This document shows positions 16,832 to 25,076 of a stretch of DNA of 56,114 nt, piece by piece (the stretch's first letter is position 1; the number at the start of each line of letters is the position of its first letter). Under the pieces are notes generated by a model, which was not told the origin of the DNA, made no database searches, and saw nothing but the letters and a program-made list of their open reading frames with translations. The stretch comes from an uncultured Ruminococcus sp. (lineage in GTDB: Bacteria > Bacillota > Clostridia > Oscillospirales > Ruminococcaceae): assembly GCA_947169885.1 (NCBI GenBank), contig CAMVRM010000016.1, forward strand, positions 1-56,114, written 5' to 3'. A program made the translations under genes and the position numbers.

Positions 16832-17473
16832 TTATCTGCGAAGTTTGTAATATTTGCTCGGACGGTGAGCGTCGCCCGAGGTCATTTTGTTGGTGTCCTC
16901 GATAAGCGGTGAAATCTTGCGCCTGAAATTCGCCTTATAGAGCGGCTTGCCCAGCAGTATCTCGTATACTCTTTGAAGCTGCGGAATGGTGAATTCCTCG
17001 GGGAGAAATTCAAAGGCGATGCGTGTGTATTCCGTTTTGTTTTTTATGCGTTCTCTGCCGTAGGCTATCATTTCACGGTGGTCGAATGCGAGGGGAGTGT
17101 CTGACGAGAGAAGTTCCTCAACGTCATAGAGTGCCGCCGATGAAGTCCGCTCGCCTGCGTTCAGGGTGATCTGTGAGCAGTCAGCGAGCGAAAGGTAGGA
17201 AACGGAGATAGTCCTGCTTCTCGGGTCACGGTCGATAGCCCCCCATGTGTAAAGCTGTTCAAAGTAGATGCCTTCAAGCCCCGCTTCTTCGGCGATGCCG
17301 CGTTCTGCGGCAGAATCGAGTGTTTCGCCGCTCTTGACGAACACGCCCGGGAGCGAAAGCTGACCCTTGAACGGTTCTTCGGCACGTTCTACCAGCACCA
17401 GCTTCAATCGGTCATCGGCAATGGTGAACACCAGCAGATCGACTGCGACCATTGGTTTTTCAAAGTCTGACAT
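16832..17473 (-). CDS. nrtR: NrtR-type NAD-biosynthesis regulator (Nudix plus winged helix)
   Basis: The 213-residue protein has an N-terminal Nudix fold (residues 8-140) and a C-terminal winged-helix part with FTIPQLQRVYEILLG and KANFRRKI (about 160-195), the layout of NrtR repressors. Those bind ADP-ribose or related NAD products and release DNA. The Nudix box PGVFVKSGE...AERGIAEEAGL lacks the second Gly (Val) and the first catalytic Glu (RGI in place of RE-hydrophobic), so catalysis is doubtful while ligand binding is likely. Start: ATG 17473 follows AAGGGGTGAT; the earlier ATG 17500 lacks a site. It is the first gene of the nadB-nadC operon, which fits its inferred role. Confidence 0.85.
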   Translation of the reverse strand: MSDFEKPMVAVDLLVFTIADDRLKLVLVERAEEPFKGQLSLPGVFVKSGETLDSAAERGIAEEAGLEGIYFEQLYTWGAIDRDPRSRTISVSYLSLADCSQITLNAGERTSSAALYDVEELLSSDTPLAFDHREMIAYGRERIKNKTEYTRIAFEFLPEEFTIPQLQRVYEILLGKPLYKANFRRKISPLIEDTNKMTSGDAHRPSKYYKLRR

Positions 17474-17521
17474 TGTTCTAATATCACCCCTTAGTTTCAT
17501 TGTATTACTTTCTATGTTTAT

Positions 17522-17550
17522 ATGATAGTATATTTTCGCTACTATGTCAA
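17522..17550 (-). promoter_or_regulatory. Promoter of nrtR-nadB-nadC
   Basis: TTGACA (17545-17550) and TATCAT (17522-17527) on the minus strand, 17 bp apart. Confidence 0.8.
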
Positions 17551-17555
17551 TAGTA
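17525..17555. promoter_or_regulatory. Candidate NrtR operator (three ATAGTA half-sites)
   Basis: ATAGTA (17525-17530), TACTAT (17540-17545) and ATAGTA (17550-17555) form two overlapping inverted repeats that cover the whole -35 to -10 spacer of the operon promoter. A protein bound here would block RNA polymerase. Assignment to NrtR is inferred from position. Confidence 0.55.
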
Positions 17556-17683
17556 TTTTAATAACTGTCGAATAATTTCGTATGTATGCACAATAATGTT
17601 ATATCTTTTAGTTAGAATATAACAAAATCGAATAATGTCAAAATATAAATGAGGAGCATTTCAGTATCTTTTATCTGTTAGCC

Positions 17684-17727
17684 GAAAAAAATCCGCCCCC
17701 GATGTTTTCACACCGAAAGCGGATCTT
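17684..17727 (-). terminator. Terminator of the binding-protein/GGDEF pair
   Basis: On the minus strand, ATCCGC pairs with GCGGAT, extended by G-T pairs and CG, then seven Ts. It lies about 20 bp after the stop at 17746. Confidence 0.8.
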
Positions 17728-17745
17728 ATTGCGATTATAAGGCTA

Positions 17746-18966
17746 TCAGATGCCTACAACGGGAGCAACTGCGTTACCACCGTTCATCTTGATGTTACGC
17801 ATAACGTTATCAAGCTTAACGAGCAGGGAAGCAACGTTTAAGCAGTCGCCGGGGAGATAGTGGTAAACACTGCCCGAAGCGGAGAGCTGAACGCCGATGT
17901 TGTAAACGTTGAAGTAACCCGACATAGTCTGGATAACTCTTTCAGCGATGCGCTGAGTCTGAGAGTCGGGAACGTCGCTGTTGAACAGGAAGCAGAATTC
18001 GTTACCTGTGATATTGTAAATTTCAGCGATGTCGCCGTATTCTTCCTTCAGCTTTTCAGCGACCATGATAAGATACTCGTCACCGAAGTCATAGCCGTAC
18101 ATATCATTGATACTGCGGAAGTTATCCATATCGAATACTGCGATGTTGAACTGATCTTTTTCAAGTCTGTCGGTAAGATCGTTATCAAGTGCATAACGGT
18201 TCTTCATGCCTGTAAGGATGTTGGTAAGAGCGATCTCGCCCACCTTCTGACGGGAGGACTGGAGCTTTGTATCGATCTCTTCGAGCATCTGGGCACGTCT
18301 TTCGAGGGCCATCTGCTGTCTTCTTGTGATAAGAGCAACGATAAAGATACCTGCCTCAGCGACAAAGAATACGGTAGCCATGATAACGAGGATCATTATT
18401 CTTGTGTAGCCGTTGTACTCGATCATTGCCTGAGTTGATTTTTTACCAAGGTCGATAGAAGCTTCAAGCATCTCGGCGCAGGTGGTCTGGAGAGGGTGTA
18501 TCTCCTGAATGTAAGCGGTGTTACGTTCAGCGGCTTCCATTCCGAGGAACTGATCCTGAAGATCGTACATCTTCTGGTGATAAGCTTTCTCGAATGCCAT
18601 AGCCGCCTTAAAACGTCTTAATTCCATACCCGAATGCTCGTCATCTTTTTTGAGTTCGAGGTAAGCTTTTTCTGCCTCGTCAATGTCGACAAACTCGTCT
18701 GAAATTTCATCCACGATATTCTTTGTGTTGCCGACACCTGCAACCAGCATAAGAACGTTACGGTTGATCTTTGACATATTGTCATTGATCTGGGAAACAT
18801 ATGTGATAGAGTTAACAACGCTGTCACGGGTGTTGTTGTTCGTTGCATAAAGTCTGTCGGTGAGCCACATATTGATAAGTGTTACGGCAAGCATCAGAAC
18901 GCCTGCGAATATGTAAACTCGTGCATCGAACTTTGAATTGTTTTGATTATTATTATTACCAGCCAT
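17746..18966 (-). CDS. Membrane GGDEF-domain protein with degenerate active site
   Basis: The 406-residue protein has a Gln/Asn-rich N-tail, a membrane helix (about 15-36), an extracytoplasmic helical domain of ~150 residues like four-helix-bundle sensors, a second membrane helix (about 190-213), a short coiled coil and a GGDEF domain (about 240-406). The substrate region is kept (NILTGMKNRYAL, VFDMDNFRSINDMYGYDFGDEYL), but the signature loop reads TGNEF rather than GG(D/E)EF. The first Gly and third residue differ, so cyclase activity is uncertain; it may bind GTP or c-di-GMP instead. Start: ATG 18966 follows AAGGAGG. It begins 15 bp after the gene for a binding lipoprotein, which suggests that protein feeds a ligand signal to the outer domain. 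Confidence 0.85.
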   Translation of the reverse strand: MAGNNNNQNNSKFDARVYIFAGVLMLAVTLINMWLTDRLYATNNNTRDSVVNSITYVSQINDNMSKINRNVLMLVAGVGNTKNIVDEISDEFVDIDEAEKAYLELKKDDEHSGMELRRFKAAMAFEKAYHQKMYDLQDQFLGMEAAERNTAYIQEIHPLQTTCAEMLEASIDLGKKSTQAMIEYNGYTRIMILVIMATVFFVAEAGIFIVALITRRQQMALERRAQMLEEIDTKLQSSRQKVGEIALTNILTGMKNRYALDNDLTDRLEKDQFNIAVFDMDNFRSINDMYGYDFGDEYLIMVAEKLKEEYGDIAEIYNITGNEFCFLFNSDVPDSQTQRIAERVIQTMSGYFNVYNIGVQLSASGSVYHYLPGDCLNVASLLVKLDNVMRNIKMNGGNAVAPVVGI

Positions 18967-18981
18967 TTTCTGCCGACCTCC

Positions 18982-20142
18982 TTACAGTACACTTCTCGGG
19001 TCAAGCAGCAGCTTAACGTCAGGTTCTTCGATGTTCGACATGGAAACATAAGTTGCACCTGTGTCGATCTGATCGGGAACAGTGTCATCTTCGAGCGCTC
19101 TGTTAGCGTATCTGACACCGAGATAACCCATGTTATAAGGTGCCTGAACAACAGTACCTGTCAGGACGCTCGTTTTGAGGTATTCGATCTCAGCTTCGTC
19201 AGAGTTGAAGCCGATAACAACGATGTCGCCTGCCTTGCCTGCTTCCTTGACTGCATCGCAGACACCAAGGGTCGCATTTGTGTTTGTGCTGAAAAGGCAA
19301 ACAAGATCGGAATTGTTCTTGATAAGGTCAGCAGCCTGCTGTTTTGCAGTCTCACGGTCGTTGTCGCAGTTGACCGGCTCTAATAAATTCATGCCTGCGC
19401 CCTCGAGCAGTATCGACCTTACTTCTGCATAAGGAACAGTTTCAGAGGGAAGTGCGTTGGCATCGTAAGCGTCTTTAAGGGACTGAGGAAGTGCATCGAA
19501 TGTTGCGTCGCCCTCGGTCTCAGCCATTGCTTTTCTCCAGTTCACGAAAACTCGGTAAAGGAATTCGTCCTGGAAGCCCTTGATACGTTCAAGAGATGTG
19601 GACGATCTTGCACCGTGTCCGACAATGCCGATCGAACCTGCTTTCGGAGCATCGCCGCCTGTCAGCTTTTTGAGTGCTTCACGGGCTGCGATGTTTCCGC
19701 AGGACACGTTATCAGATGAGATACAGCAAAGTCTCTCGTCGTCCAAGTCTGCAACGTCAGAGTTGACTGTTACGACTTTGATGCCCTTCTGGTCAGCCTG
19801 TTTTAAAACAGTGTTGAGTTCGGTAGTGCTGTTAGGAGCAACGATTATCGCCTTAACGTCCTGATCGATAGCCTGTTTGATGAAGCCTATCTGTTCGTCA
19901 ATGCTCGATTCCTGAGAAGCGCAGTTGTAGATGATGTCATAGCCGATCTCTTCGCCTGCGTCCTCTGCGCCCATTTTTACGTAGTCCCAGAAGGATACGC
20001 CCTGAGCCTTGCAGATAACAGCGATCTTTCCATTAGACTTTGCTTTGTCGCTGCTGCCGCATCCGCCGAAAGCGAAAGCAGTCGTCAGCGCAAGAGAGCC
20101 TGCCAGCACCCGTTTAAGGATGCTTCCGGTTTTTCTGTTCAT
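18982..20142 (-). CDS. Periplasmic-binding-protein-type lipoprotein (sugar-binding family)
   Basis: The 386-residue product has a basic N-terminus, hydrophobic signal and lipobox AFGGC, so it is anchored outside the membrane. The mature part is a type I binding protein fold like ribose/galactose-binding proteins: KIAVICKAQGVSFWDYVKMGAEDAG, DEQIGFIKQAIDQDVKAIIVAP, GIKVVTVNSD, and later LFSTNTNATLGVCDAV, VVIGFNSDEAEIEYL, GTVVQAPYNMGYLG. The ligand is probably a sugar or similar polar molecule. Start: ATG 20142 follows TAAGGAGG; the longer frame to 20268 runs through the leader. No ABC permease or ATPase is nearby; the next gene is a membrane GGDEF protein, so a sensory role is inferred. Confidence 0.88.
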   Translation of the reverse strand: MNRKTGSILKRVLAGSLALTTAFAFGGCGSSDKAKSNGKIAVICKAQGVSFWDYVKMGAEDAGEEIGYDIIYNCASQESSIDEQIGFIKQAIDQDVKAIIVAPNSTTELNTVLKQADQKGIKVVTVNSDVADLDDERLCCISSDNVSCGNIAAREALKKLTGGDAPKAGSIGIVGHGARSSTSLERIKGFQDEFLYRVFVNWRKAMAETEGDATFDALPQSLKDAYDANALPSETVPYAEVRSILLEGAGMNLLEPVNCDNDRETAKQQAADLIKNNSDLVCLFSTNTNATLGVCDAVKEAGKAGDIVVIGFNSDEAEIEYLKTSVLTGTVVQAPYNMGYLGVRYANRALEDDTVPDQIDTGATYVSMSNIEEPDVKLLLDPRSVL

Positions 20143-20154
20143 ACAAAGAACCTC

Positions 20155-20282
20155 CTTATAAATTGCATACAGACCTTTTTGGGACAAGCCGCAGGTCTGT
20201 GCATCTGCCGTAAGCGTAAAAAAAACTGCGGCAGAAGATGTGCGAGATCTCCAACCCACAATCCGCACATACCTATATTATA
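20155..20282 (-). promoter_or_regulatory. Structured leader of the binding-protein gene
   Basis: A TATAAT box (20277-20282, minus) has no good -35 partner. The ~125-nt leader holds three inverted repeats: ATGTGCG/CGCACAT, TCTGCCG/CGGCAGA with a T8 run in its loop, and CAGACCT/AGGTCTG. The GCCGCAG of the second can also pair with CTGCGGC of the third, so two folds exclude each other. Confidence 0.45.
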
Positions 20283-20352
20283 ATTTTATCACATATCTTA
20301 CAAAATTTCAAGTAAGAACTCTTGTTTATAATGATGATTTTTTTTGTCGGTT

Positions 20353-20381
20353 TTGACGAATAAATATGAATTAAATACAAT
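20353..20381 (+). promoter_or_regulatory. Possible upstream promoter inside an inverted repeat
   Basis: TTGACG (20353-20358), 17 bp, TACAAT (20376-20381). A ~10-bp inverted repeat (20345-20354 with 20387-20397, one bulge) brackets it and could be an operator. The rest of 20283-20535 shows no gene. Confidence 0.45.
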
Positions 20382-20535
20382 TTGGTAAAACCCGACATAA
20401 AAAAACGCTTTATTAATAAGACTTTAAAGAGTCATTCACTAAAAAAAAGAACTCTTAACAGCTCACTCACAAGAGCGAAAAAGAATAAAAATTGGTCATA
20501 TTGCAATTTTAAGGTGACAATTTTTCATTCGGTAC

Positions 20536-20564
20536 TTGACAATTTTACGAAATGGTGTTATACT
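20536..20564 (+). promoter_or_regulatory. Main promoter of the kinase-vWA-phosphatase operon
   Basis: TTGACA (20536-20541), 17 bp, TATACT (20559-20564); a TATAAT also begins at 20564. It is followed by a ~215-nt leader. Confidence 0.8.
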
Positions 20565-20581
20565 ATAATATAAGTAAATTT

Positions 20582-20789
20582 ATATCTGCCCGAAAGCAGA
20601 TATAACAGTTTTTCTGCCCATAAATAAAAAAGCGCTTGCTCTTTTTGAACAGCATTGGAAAATATTGCGCTGTATAAAAAAAGGCAGATGACGAAGATCG
20701 CCGTATAAAACAGCAAACCTTCTGACAAAAGTCTATAAATTTATTTGATATTTTTAAAATAAAAAATCTATATGTGAGGAGAGTTGATT
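20582..20789 (+). promoter_or_regulatory. Long structured leader of the TerY-P-like operon
   Basis: The leader opens with a perfect 9-bp hairpin (TATATCTGC, 6-nt loop, GCAGATATA) followed after four bases by five Ts, which could stop early transcripts. Further on, CTGCC/GGCAG encloses an AGCGC/GCGCT stem. No known riboswitch class is recognised. Confidence 0.4.
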
Positions 20790-21851
20790 ATGCAGTGCGA
20801 AAACTGCCACGCAGAGCTTCCTGAGGGCGGCGTTTCCTGCCCCGAATGCGGTGCTCCCGCCCCTCAGAATGTTGAGGGCTTTGAAAACACTATCGAAATA
20901 CAGCAGCTCATGAAGAAAATGGTCGATGAAAACGGCGCAGAAGTGCTGACCAACACGGGTAAGCTTGTCGCTTTCGTTAACGACTGCCTTCCTGAGTATG
21001 ACAAAGAACGCAGACTGCTTGAAAATATGCTCAAAGCAGGTGTGCTCAAAAATATTCTCGATGAAAGCGACCAGAAGATCGCAGTCATGAGAGCAAAGAG
21101 CTATATGCTCTCGGAATGTTTTGTTTCTGAGACTGCCGCTGAATTCGTTCTGCTCGTTTTCACCTATATGCTGGGCTGGGTATACGAACCCAACATAACG
21201 GGAACTGCTCAGATAAAGGAAGTCGTTGAGGTCGAGGAAAAGGAGAAGAAAAAGAAGATAACCGCTCTCGACATCGAGATGAACGTCTTCATGCCTACCT
21301 CCGCCGCAAGATACAGACTTGCGAGAAATATCAATATCCCCGACGGCATAACCAAGATCGACAATTTCTGCTTTGACGGCTTCAGCTTTATGAACACCAT
21401 AAAACTGCCCGAAACACTGCTGTGCATCGGCGATTATGCTTTCACAGGCTGCAAAAGGCTCAAAGGCGTTGATCTTCCCGATTCGCTGAAAATAATCAAT
21501 CAGGGCGCATTCAGTCAGTGCGTCAAGCTTATGGTAATAAAACTGCCGAAGGGCATCCTCGAGATCGAAGCACATACGTTCGAGTTCTGCGAGAGCCTTG
21601 AAGTTGTTGAAGTTCCGCCGACCGTCAGCAGCATCGGTGCGCAGGCTTTCCTCGGCTGCGAAAAGCTGAGAAGACTGTTCCTGCCCGAAAGCGTTAAGTT
21701 TATCGACGAAAACGCATTCTCATACTGCCCCGATCTGACGATCCGCTGCTATGAGAACTCCTATGTACATAAATATTGCATGAGTCACCGCATCAAGTTT
21801 GAAACGGTCGAAACAGGCAAGGCGCTCAGGGGTAAAAAACACGAGTTCTGA
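20790..21851 (+). CDS. Zinc-ribbon and leucine-rich-repeat (BspA-like) protein
   Basis: The 353-residue protein begins with a zinc ribbon CENCHAELP...CPECGAPAP (residues 3-25). A helical part follows (about 40-130), then a charged Glu/Lys linker, then BspA-type leucine-rich repeats (about 175-330). Each repeat has the form 'IxxFCFxGFSFMxTIKLPETL', with about six units such as IGDYAFTGCKRLKGVDLP and IGAQAFLGCEKLRRLFLP. No signal peptide is present, so this LRR protein is probably cytoplasmic and binds a protein partner, unlike most BspA proteins, which are on the surface. Start: ATG 20790 follows GAGGAG. It is the first gene of the operon, 53 bp before the kinase. Confidence 0.82.
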   Translation: MQCENCHAELPEGGVSCPECGAPAPQNVEGFENTIEIQQLMKKMVDENGAEVLTNTGKLVAFVNDCLPEYDKERRLLENMLKAGVLKNILDESDQKIAVMRAKSYMLSECFVSETAAEFVLLVFTYMLGWVYEPNITGTAQIKEVVEVEEKEKKKKITALDIEMNVFMPTSAARYRLARNINIPDGITKIDNFCFDGFSFMNTIKLPETLLCIGDYAFTGCKRLKGVDLPDSLKIINQGAFSQCVKLMVIKLPKGILEIEAHTFEFCESLEVVEVPPTVSSIGAQAFLGCEKLRRLFLPESVKFIDENAFSYCPDLTIRCYENSYVHKYCMSHRIKFETVETGKALRGKKHEF

Positions 21852-21904
21852 CGAGCGCTTATATTAATAGTATAAAAATAAAGGTACAGGAAGGATGAAT
21901 TGAA

Positions 21905-23251
21905 TTGATCGAACTGAAGATAGGTCAGGAAGTCGAGATGGAGTATGGCGGAAAAGCCAAGATCGTTAAACAGCTCGGCGCAGGCGGTCAGGGTATCGTC
22001 TACCTCGTTGAATTCAACGGAACAAAATGGGCACTCAAATGGTATGATGTTGACAAGATGAAGCGTCCCAAGGAATTCCGCAGGAATATCCAGCAGAATA
22101 TCACTGACGGCGCTCCCTCAAACAAGTTCCTCTGGCCAAAATACCTCACCAAGGAACGCACCGACGGCGCTTTCGGCTACCTCATGGAGTTAAAGCCCGA
22201 CAGTTTCGACACTTTTGTTGATATTCTCAACACCTATAAGCTCGTTATCGACCCGCTCACGGGCAGAGCGACCAAAAAGGCAGTAAGGTTCACCAGCCTT
22301 TATGCAATGGTCACTACCGTTATTAATATAGTTAATGCTTTCCGTCAGCTGCACAGAGTCGGCAAGTCTTATCAGGACTTGAATGACGGCGGTTTCTTTA
22401 TCAATACCGACACAGGTGCGGTTCTCGTCTGCGACTGCGATAACATCGCTCCCGACGGCTCGAACTTCGGTATCGGCGGTAAACCCGGTTACATGGCTCC
22501 CGAGGTCGTTCGCGGCATCGCAAAACCTAACGTTCAGACGGATAAATATTCGCTGGCAGTTGTTCTTTTCAAGCTTCTGTTCAGAGGCGACCCCATGGAG
22601 GGCGAAAAGGTGGTCAAGGACGTATGTCTGACCGAATCCAGCGAACTTAAACACTATGGTCAGAACGCCGTTTTCGTCTATGACCCTAACGACGCTTCAA
22701 ACCGCCCCGTAAGAGGCATACATGACAATGTTATCAAGTTCTGGAGACTTTATCCCGAATACATAAGAGAGGCTTTCATAACCTCGTTCACTTCGGGTAT
22801 CTCCGACCCAAATAAACGTATAATCGAGAACGAATGGCAGAAGCTGTTCATAAGACTGCGCTCCGAGATAATCATGTGCGGCTGCGGCAGGACAAATTTC
22901 ACCTCGATGTACGAAAAGCCGAACGATAAAACTTTCCGCTGCCCCAAGTGCGGCATGGAGTTCGCAACGCTCGGTTTCAACAATCGTGATTACAGAATGC
23001 CTCTGTATGTAGGCTGCCGCTTCTACGAATGCGAGATCGACCCCAATTCCGATGATTTCCTGAACATCGCAGGTGAGCTTGTTGAGAATAAGCTCAAACC
23101 CGGTGTGCTTGGTATCAAGAATTGCTCGGACAAAACGTGGAGAGCGAAAATGCCTAATGGTCAGATGCAGGATATTGCCCCCGGAAAGGGCTTCCCCATC
23201 TGGCAGGGACTTGAAATAGAGTTCGGCGGCGGTATTGTCGCAAAGATTTAA
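21905..23251 (+). CDS. Ser/Thr protein kinase with C-terminal zinc ribbon (YegI/TerY-P type)
   Basis: The 448-residue protein has a kinase domain (about 15-310). It shows the glycine loop LGAGGQGIVYL (24-34), Lys45 in WALKWYD, a catalytic loop SYQDLNDGGF with the Asp but neither the usual Lys nor Asn, a CDCDN metal-binding site in place of DFG, and YMAPEV. A zinc ribbon CGCG...CPKCG (about 325-350) and a beta-rich C-terminal domain follow. No membrane helix is seen. The kinase, vWA and PP2C order matches TerY-P triads (YegI/YegL/YegK in E. coli). Start: TTG 21905 follows CAGGAAGG; an ATG at 21937 would cut the first strand. Confidence 0.85.
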   Translation: MIELKIGQEVEMEYGGKAKIVKQLGAGGQGIVYLVEFNGTKWALKWYDVDKMKRPKEFRRNIQQNITDGAPSNKFLWPKYLTKERTDGAFGYLMELKPDSFDTFVDILNTYKLVIDPLTGRATKKAVRFTSLYAMVTTVINIVNAFRQLHRVGKSYQDLNDGGFFINTDTGAVLVCDCDNIAPDGSNFGIGGKPGYMAPEVVRGIAKPNVQTDKYSLAVVLFKLLFRGDPMEGEKVVKDVCLTESSELKHYGQNAVFVYDPNDASNRPVRGIHDNVIKFWRLYPEYIREAFITSFTSGISDPNKRIIENEWQKLFIRLRSEIIMCGCGRTNFTSMYEKPNDKTFRCPKCGMEFATLGFNNRDYRMPLYVGCRFYECEIDPNSDDFLNIAGELVENKLKPGVLGIKNCSDKTWRAKMPNGQMQDIAPGKGFPIWQGLEIEFGGGIVAKI

Positions 23252-23291
23252 TGACCGCAATTCGGTTAAATAGAAAGGGAGTATCTAACTT

Positions 23292-24086
23292 ATGAGTAAT
23301 GAGAATACAAAGGGCTTTGATAGTATGCTCGATTTTGATGATGATGACCCCCTGAACGCTACCGGTGTATCAAGAAAAAGCTTAGTTATCTTTTTTATGA
23401 TCGACACTTCGGGAAGCATGAAGGGTAAAAAAATGGGTGAGCTGAACACCGTTATGGAAGAGCTTATCCCTGAGATCAGACGAGTTGGTGAGGCTGATAC
23501 CGATGTTAAGATCGCAGTTCTTACTTTCTCGACAGGTGTTTCGTGGATGTACTCCGCTCCTATCTCTATCGAGGAGTTCGAGTGGGCAAGACTTCGTGCT
23601 GACGGCGTTACAAGCATGGGCGCTGCATTCAAGGAGCTTTCGGCAAGAATGTCGAGAAACGGCTTCCTGAATTCGCCTTCGCTTTCGTTTGCGCCTGTTA
23701 TCTTCCTTATGACTGACGGATATCCTTCCGATGACTATAAGGCAGGACTTAAAGCACTCCAGTCGAACAGCTGGTACAAGTATGCACTGAAAGCTGCTCT
23801 CGGCATCGGAAACGAGGCTAACGATGATATGCTCGCTGAGTTCACTGGCTCTAAGGACACCGTTGTTCACGCATATTCGGGCGGACAGCTTGCTCAGATG
23901 ATAAAGATCGTTGCTGTTACTGCTTCCCAGATCGGTTCTAAGTCTATGACCCTATCTGATGAGACTAACACAGAGCTTAACGAGGAGGACGTATTCGCTG
24001 CTAAGCAGAAGATGCTCGGTCAGCAGATACAGGAACTTGTCGGTCAGGACGATTCAGGCGATGTTGGCTTCGATACGGGTTGGTAA
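23292..24086 (+). CDS. von Willebrand factor A domain protein (TerY-like)
   Basis: The 264-residue protein is a vWA domain with a complete metal-ion-dependent adhesion site: DTSGSM (Asp38, Ser40, Ser42), Thr107 in VTSMGAAF and Asp142 in FLMTDG. An acidic N-terminal leader (DFDDDDP) precedes it. The C-terminal ~50 residues are an acidic, Gln-rich tail ending near FDTGW, possibly a docking or phosphorylation segment. It resembles TerY/YegL, whose relatives occur with a kinase and a PP2C phosphatase, exactly as here (40 bp after the kinase gene, 38 bp before the phosphatase gene). No signal peptide, so cytoplasmic. It is probably a metal-dependent scaffold or the substrate of the pair. Confidence 0.92.
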   Translation: MSNENTKGFDSMLDFDDDDPLNATGVSRKSLVIFFMIDTSGSMKGKKMGELNTVMEELIPEIRRVGEADTDVKIAVLTFSTGVSWMYSAPISIEEFEWARLRADGVTSMGAAFKELSARMSRNGFLNSPSLSFAPVIFLMTDGYPSDDYKAGLKALQSNSWYKYALKAALGIGNEANDDMLAEFTGSKDTVVHAYSGGQLAQMIKIVAVTASQIGSKSMTLSDETNTELNEEDVFAAKQKMLGQQIQELVGQDDSGDVGFDTGW

Positions 24087-24124
24087 TTGACCTGTTTATC
24101 AGTAGATAGGGAGGTAAAAGGAAT

Positions 24125-25036
24125 ATGTACAGTGGTTTCAGCCATTCTGTTATGGGCGCAAGCCACGAAGCCAAAGGTACAGTATGCCAGGACAGCTCGG
24201 CATATAAGGTCGGCGACGGCTTCGCTGTCTGCGTCGTGGCGGACGGTCACGGAAGCAAAAAGCACTTCCGCAGCAATATCGGCTCGAGATCGGCGGTAGA
24301 AGCGACTATCGAAACTATCGAGAGATTTTACGCCGACAGGGCTGCGTTTGAGGCTGAGTTTCCCCTGCATCACAAAAGGATCATTAAAAATATAGAAAAA
24401 CAGATCATAAGTTCTTGGAATCAGAAGGTCAACAAGCATCTCAAAGATAACCCTGTGACCGCTGAAGAAAAAAGCAAGTTCACCGAAGAAGAATTTGAGA
24501 AGATACCCGTTGAGTCCTATTACGGCACAACTCTTATCGCTGCTGTTGCAGGGAACGGTTATATTTTCGGCATACAGATAGGTGACGGAAGCCTTGTGGC
24601 TGTGCTTGAAAGCGGTGAGACTATGCTCCCTATGGAGTATGAGGAGTCGAATCCTGCAAACATCACCTCGTCAATGTGCAACCAGAATGCGGCTAAAATG
24701 TTCGAGAGTTTTTATATCGAGAATAAAAAGCTGCTGGCGCTTTTTGCTTCAACAGACGGACTTTACACTTCGTTCGGAAGCGAGTATGACTTCCTTGATT
24801 ATCACACGATACTTACAAGTCAGCTTGTCAACCTTAAAGAATTTGAACCTGCGATCGAGAGAAATCTTGTGAAGCGTTCTCATTTTGGTACTGAGGACGA
24901 TATTTCGCTTTCGTGCGTTTGCGATACCGAACTTATCAGAACACAACTCGAAACTTTGCAGCAAAAAATTGCAGACAACAAAGAACACGCTCAGGCAAGA
25001 AAGGCAAGACGTATTCGCAGGAACACTGAGCCCTGA
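24125..25036 (+). CDS. PP2C-family protein phosphatase (YegK-like)
   Basis: The 303-residue protein carries the metal-binding motifs of PP2C Ser/Thr phosphatases: the early CQDSS (Asp23), CVVADGHGS (Asp40, Gly41), YYGTTLIAAVAG, IQIGDGSLV, ASTDGLY and EDDISLSCV (about 262), plus a basic C-terminal tail (ARKARRIRRN). It removes phosphate from Ser/Thr, probably reversing the kinase two genes upstream. The helical insert at about 75-120 is longer than in minimal PP2C domains. Start: ATG 24125 follows GGGAGG. It lies 40 bp before the diguanylate cyclase gene. No membrane segment, so cytoplasmic. Confidence 0.92.
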   Translation: MYSGFSHSVMGASHEAKGTVCQDSSAYKVGDGFAVCVVADGHGSKKHFRSNIGSRSAVEATIETIERFYADRAAFEAEFPLHHKRIIKNIEKQIISSWNQKVNKHLKDNPVTAEEKSKFTEEEFEKIPVESYYGTTLIAAVAGNGYIFGIQIGDGSLVAVLESGETMLPMEYEESNPANITSSMCNQNAAKMFESFYIENKKLLALFASTDGLYTSFGSEYDFLDYHTILTSQLVNLKEFEPAIERNLVKRSHFGTEDDISLSCVCDTELIRTQLETLQQKIADNKEHAQARKARRIRRNTEP

Positions 25037-25076
25037 CGAGCTTGTTTGTCTTTATGTATTAATATGGGAGATTATT

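Noticed and set aside
20382-20573. Plus-strand 63-residue Lys-rich reading frame
   Set aside because: AT-rich spacer with no ribosome site, overlapping the main promoter of the next operon.
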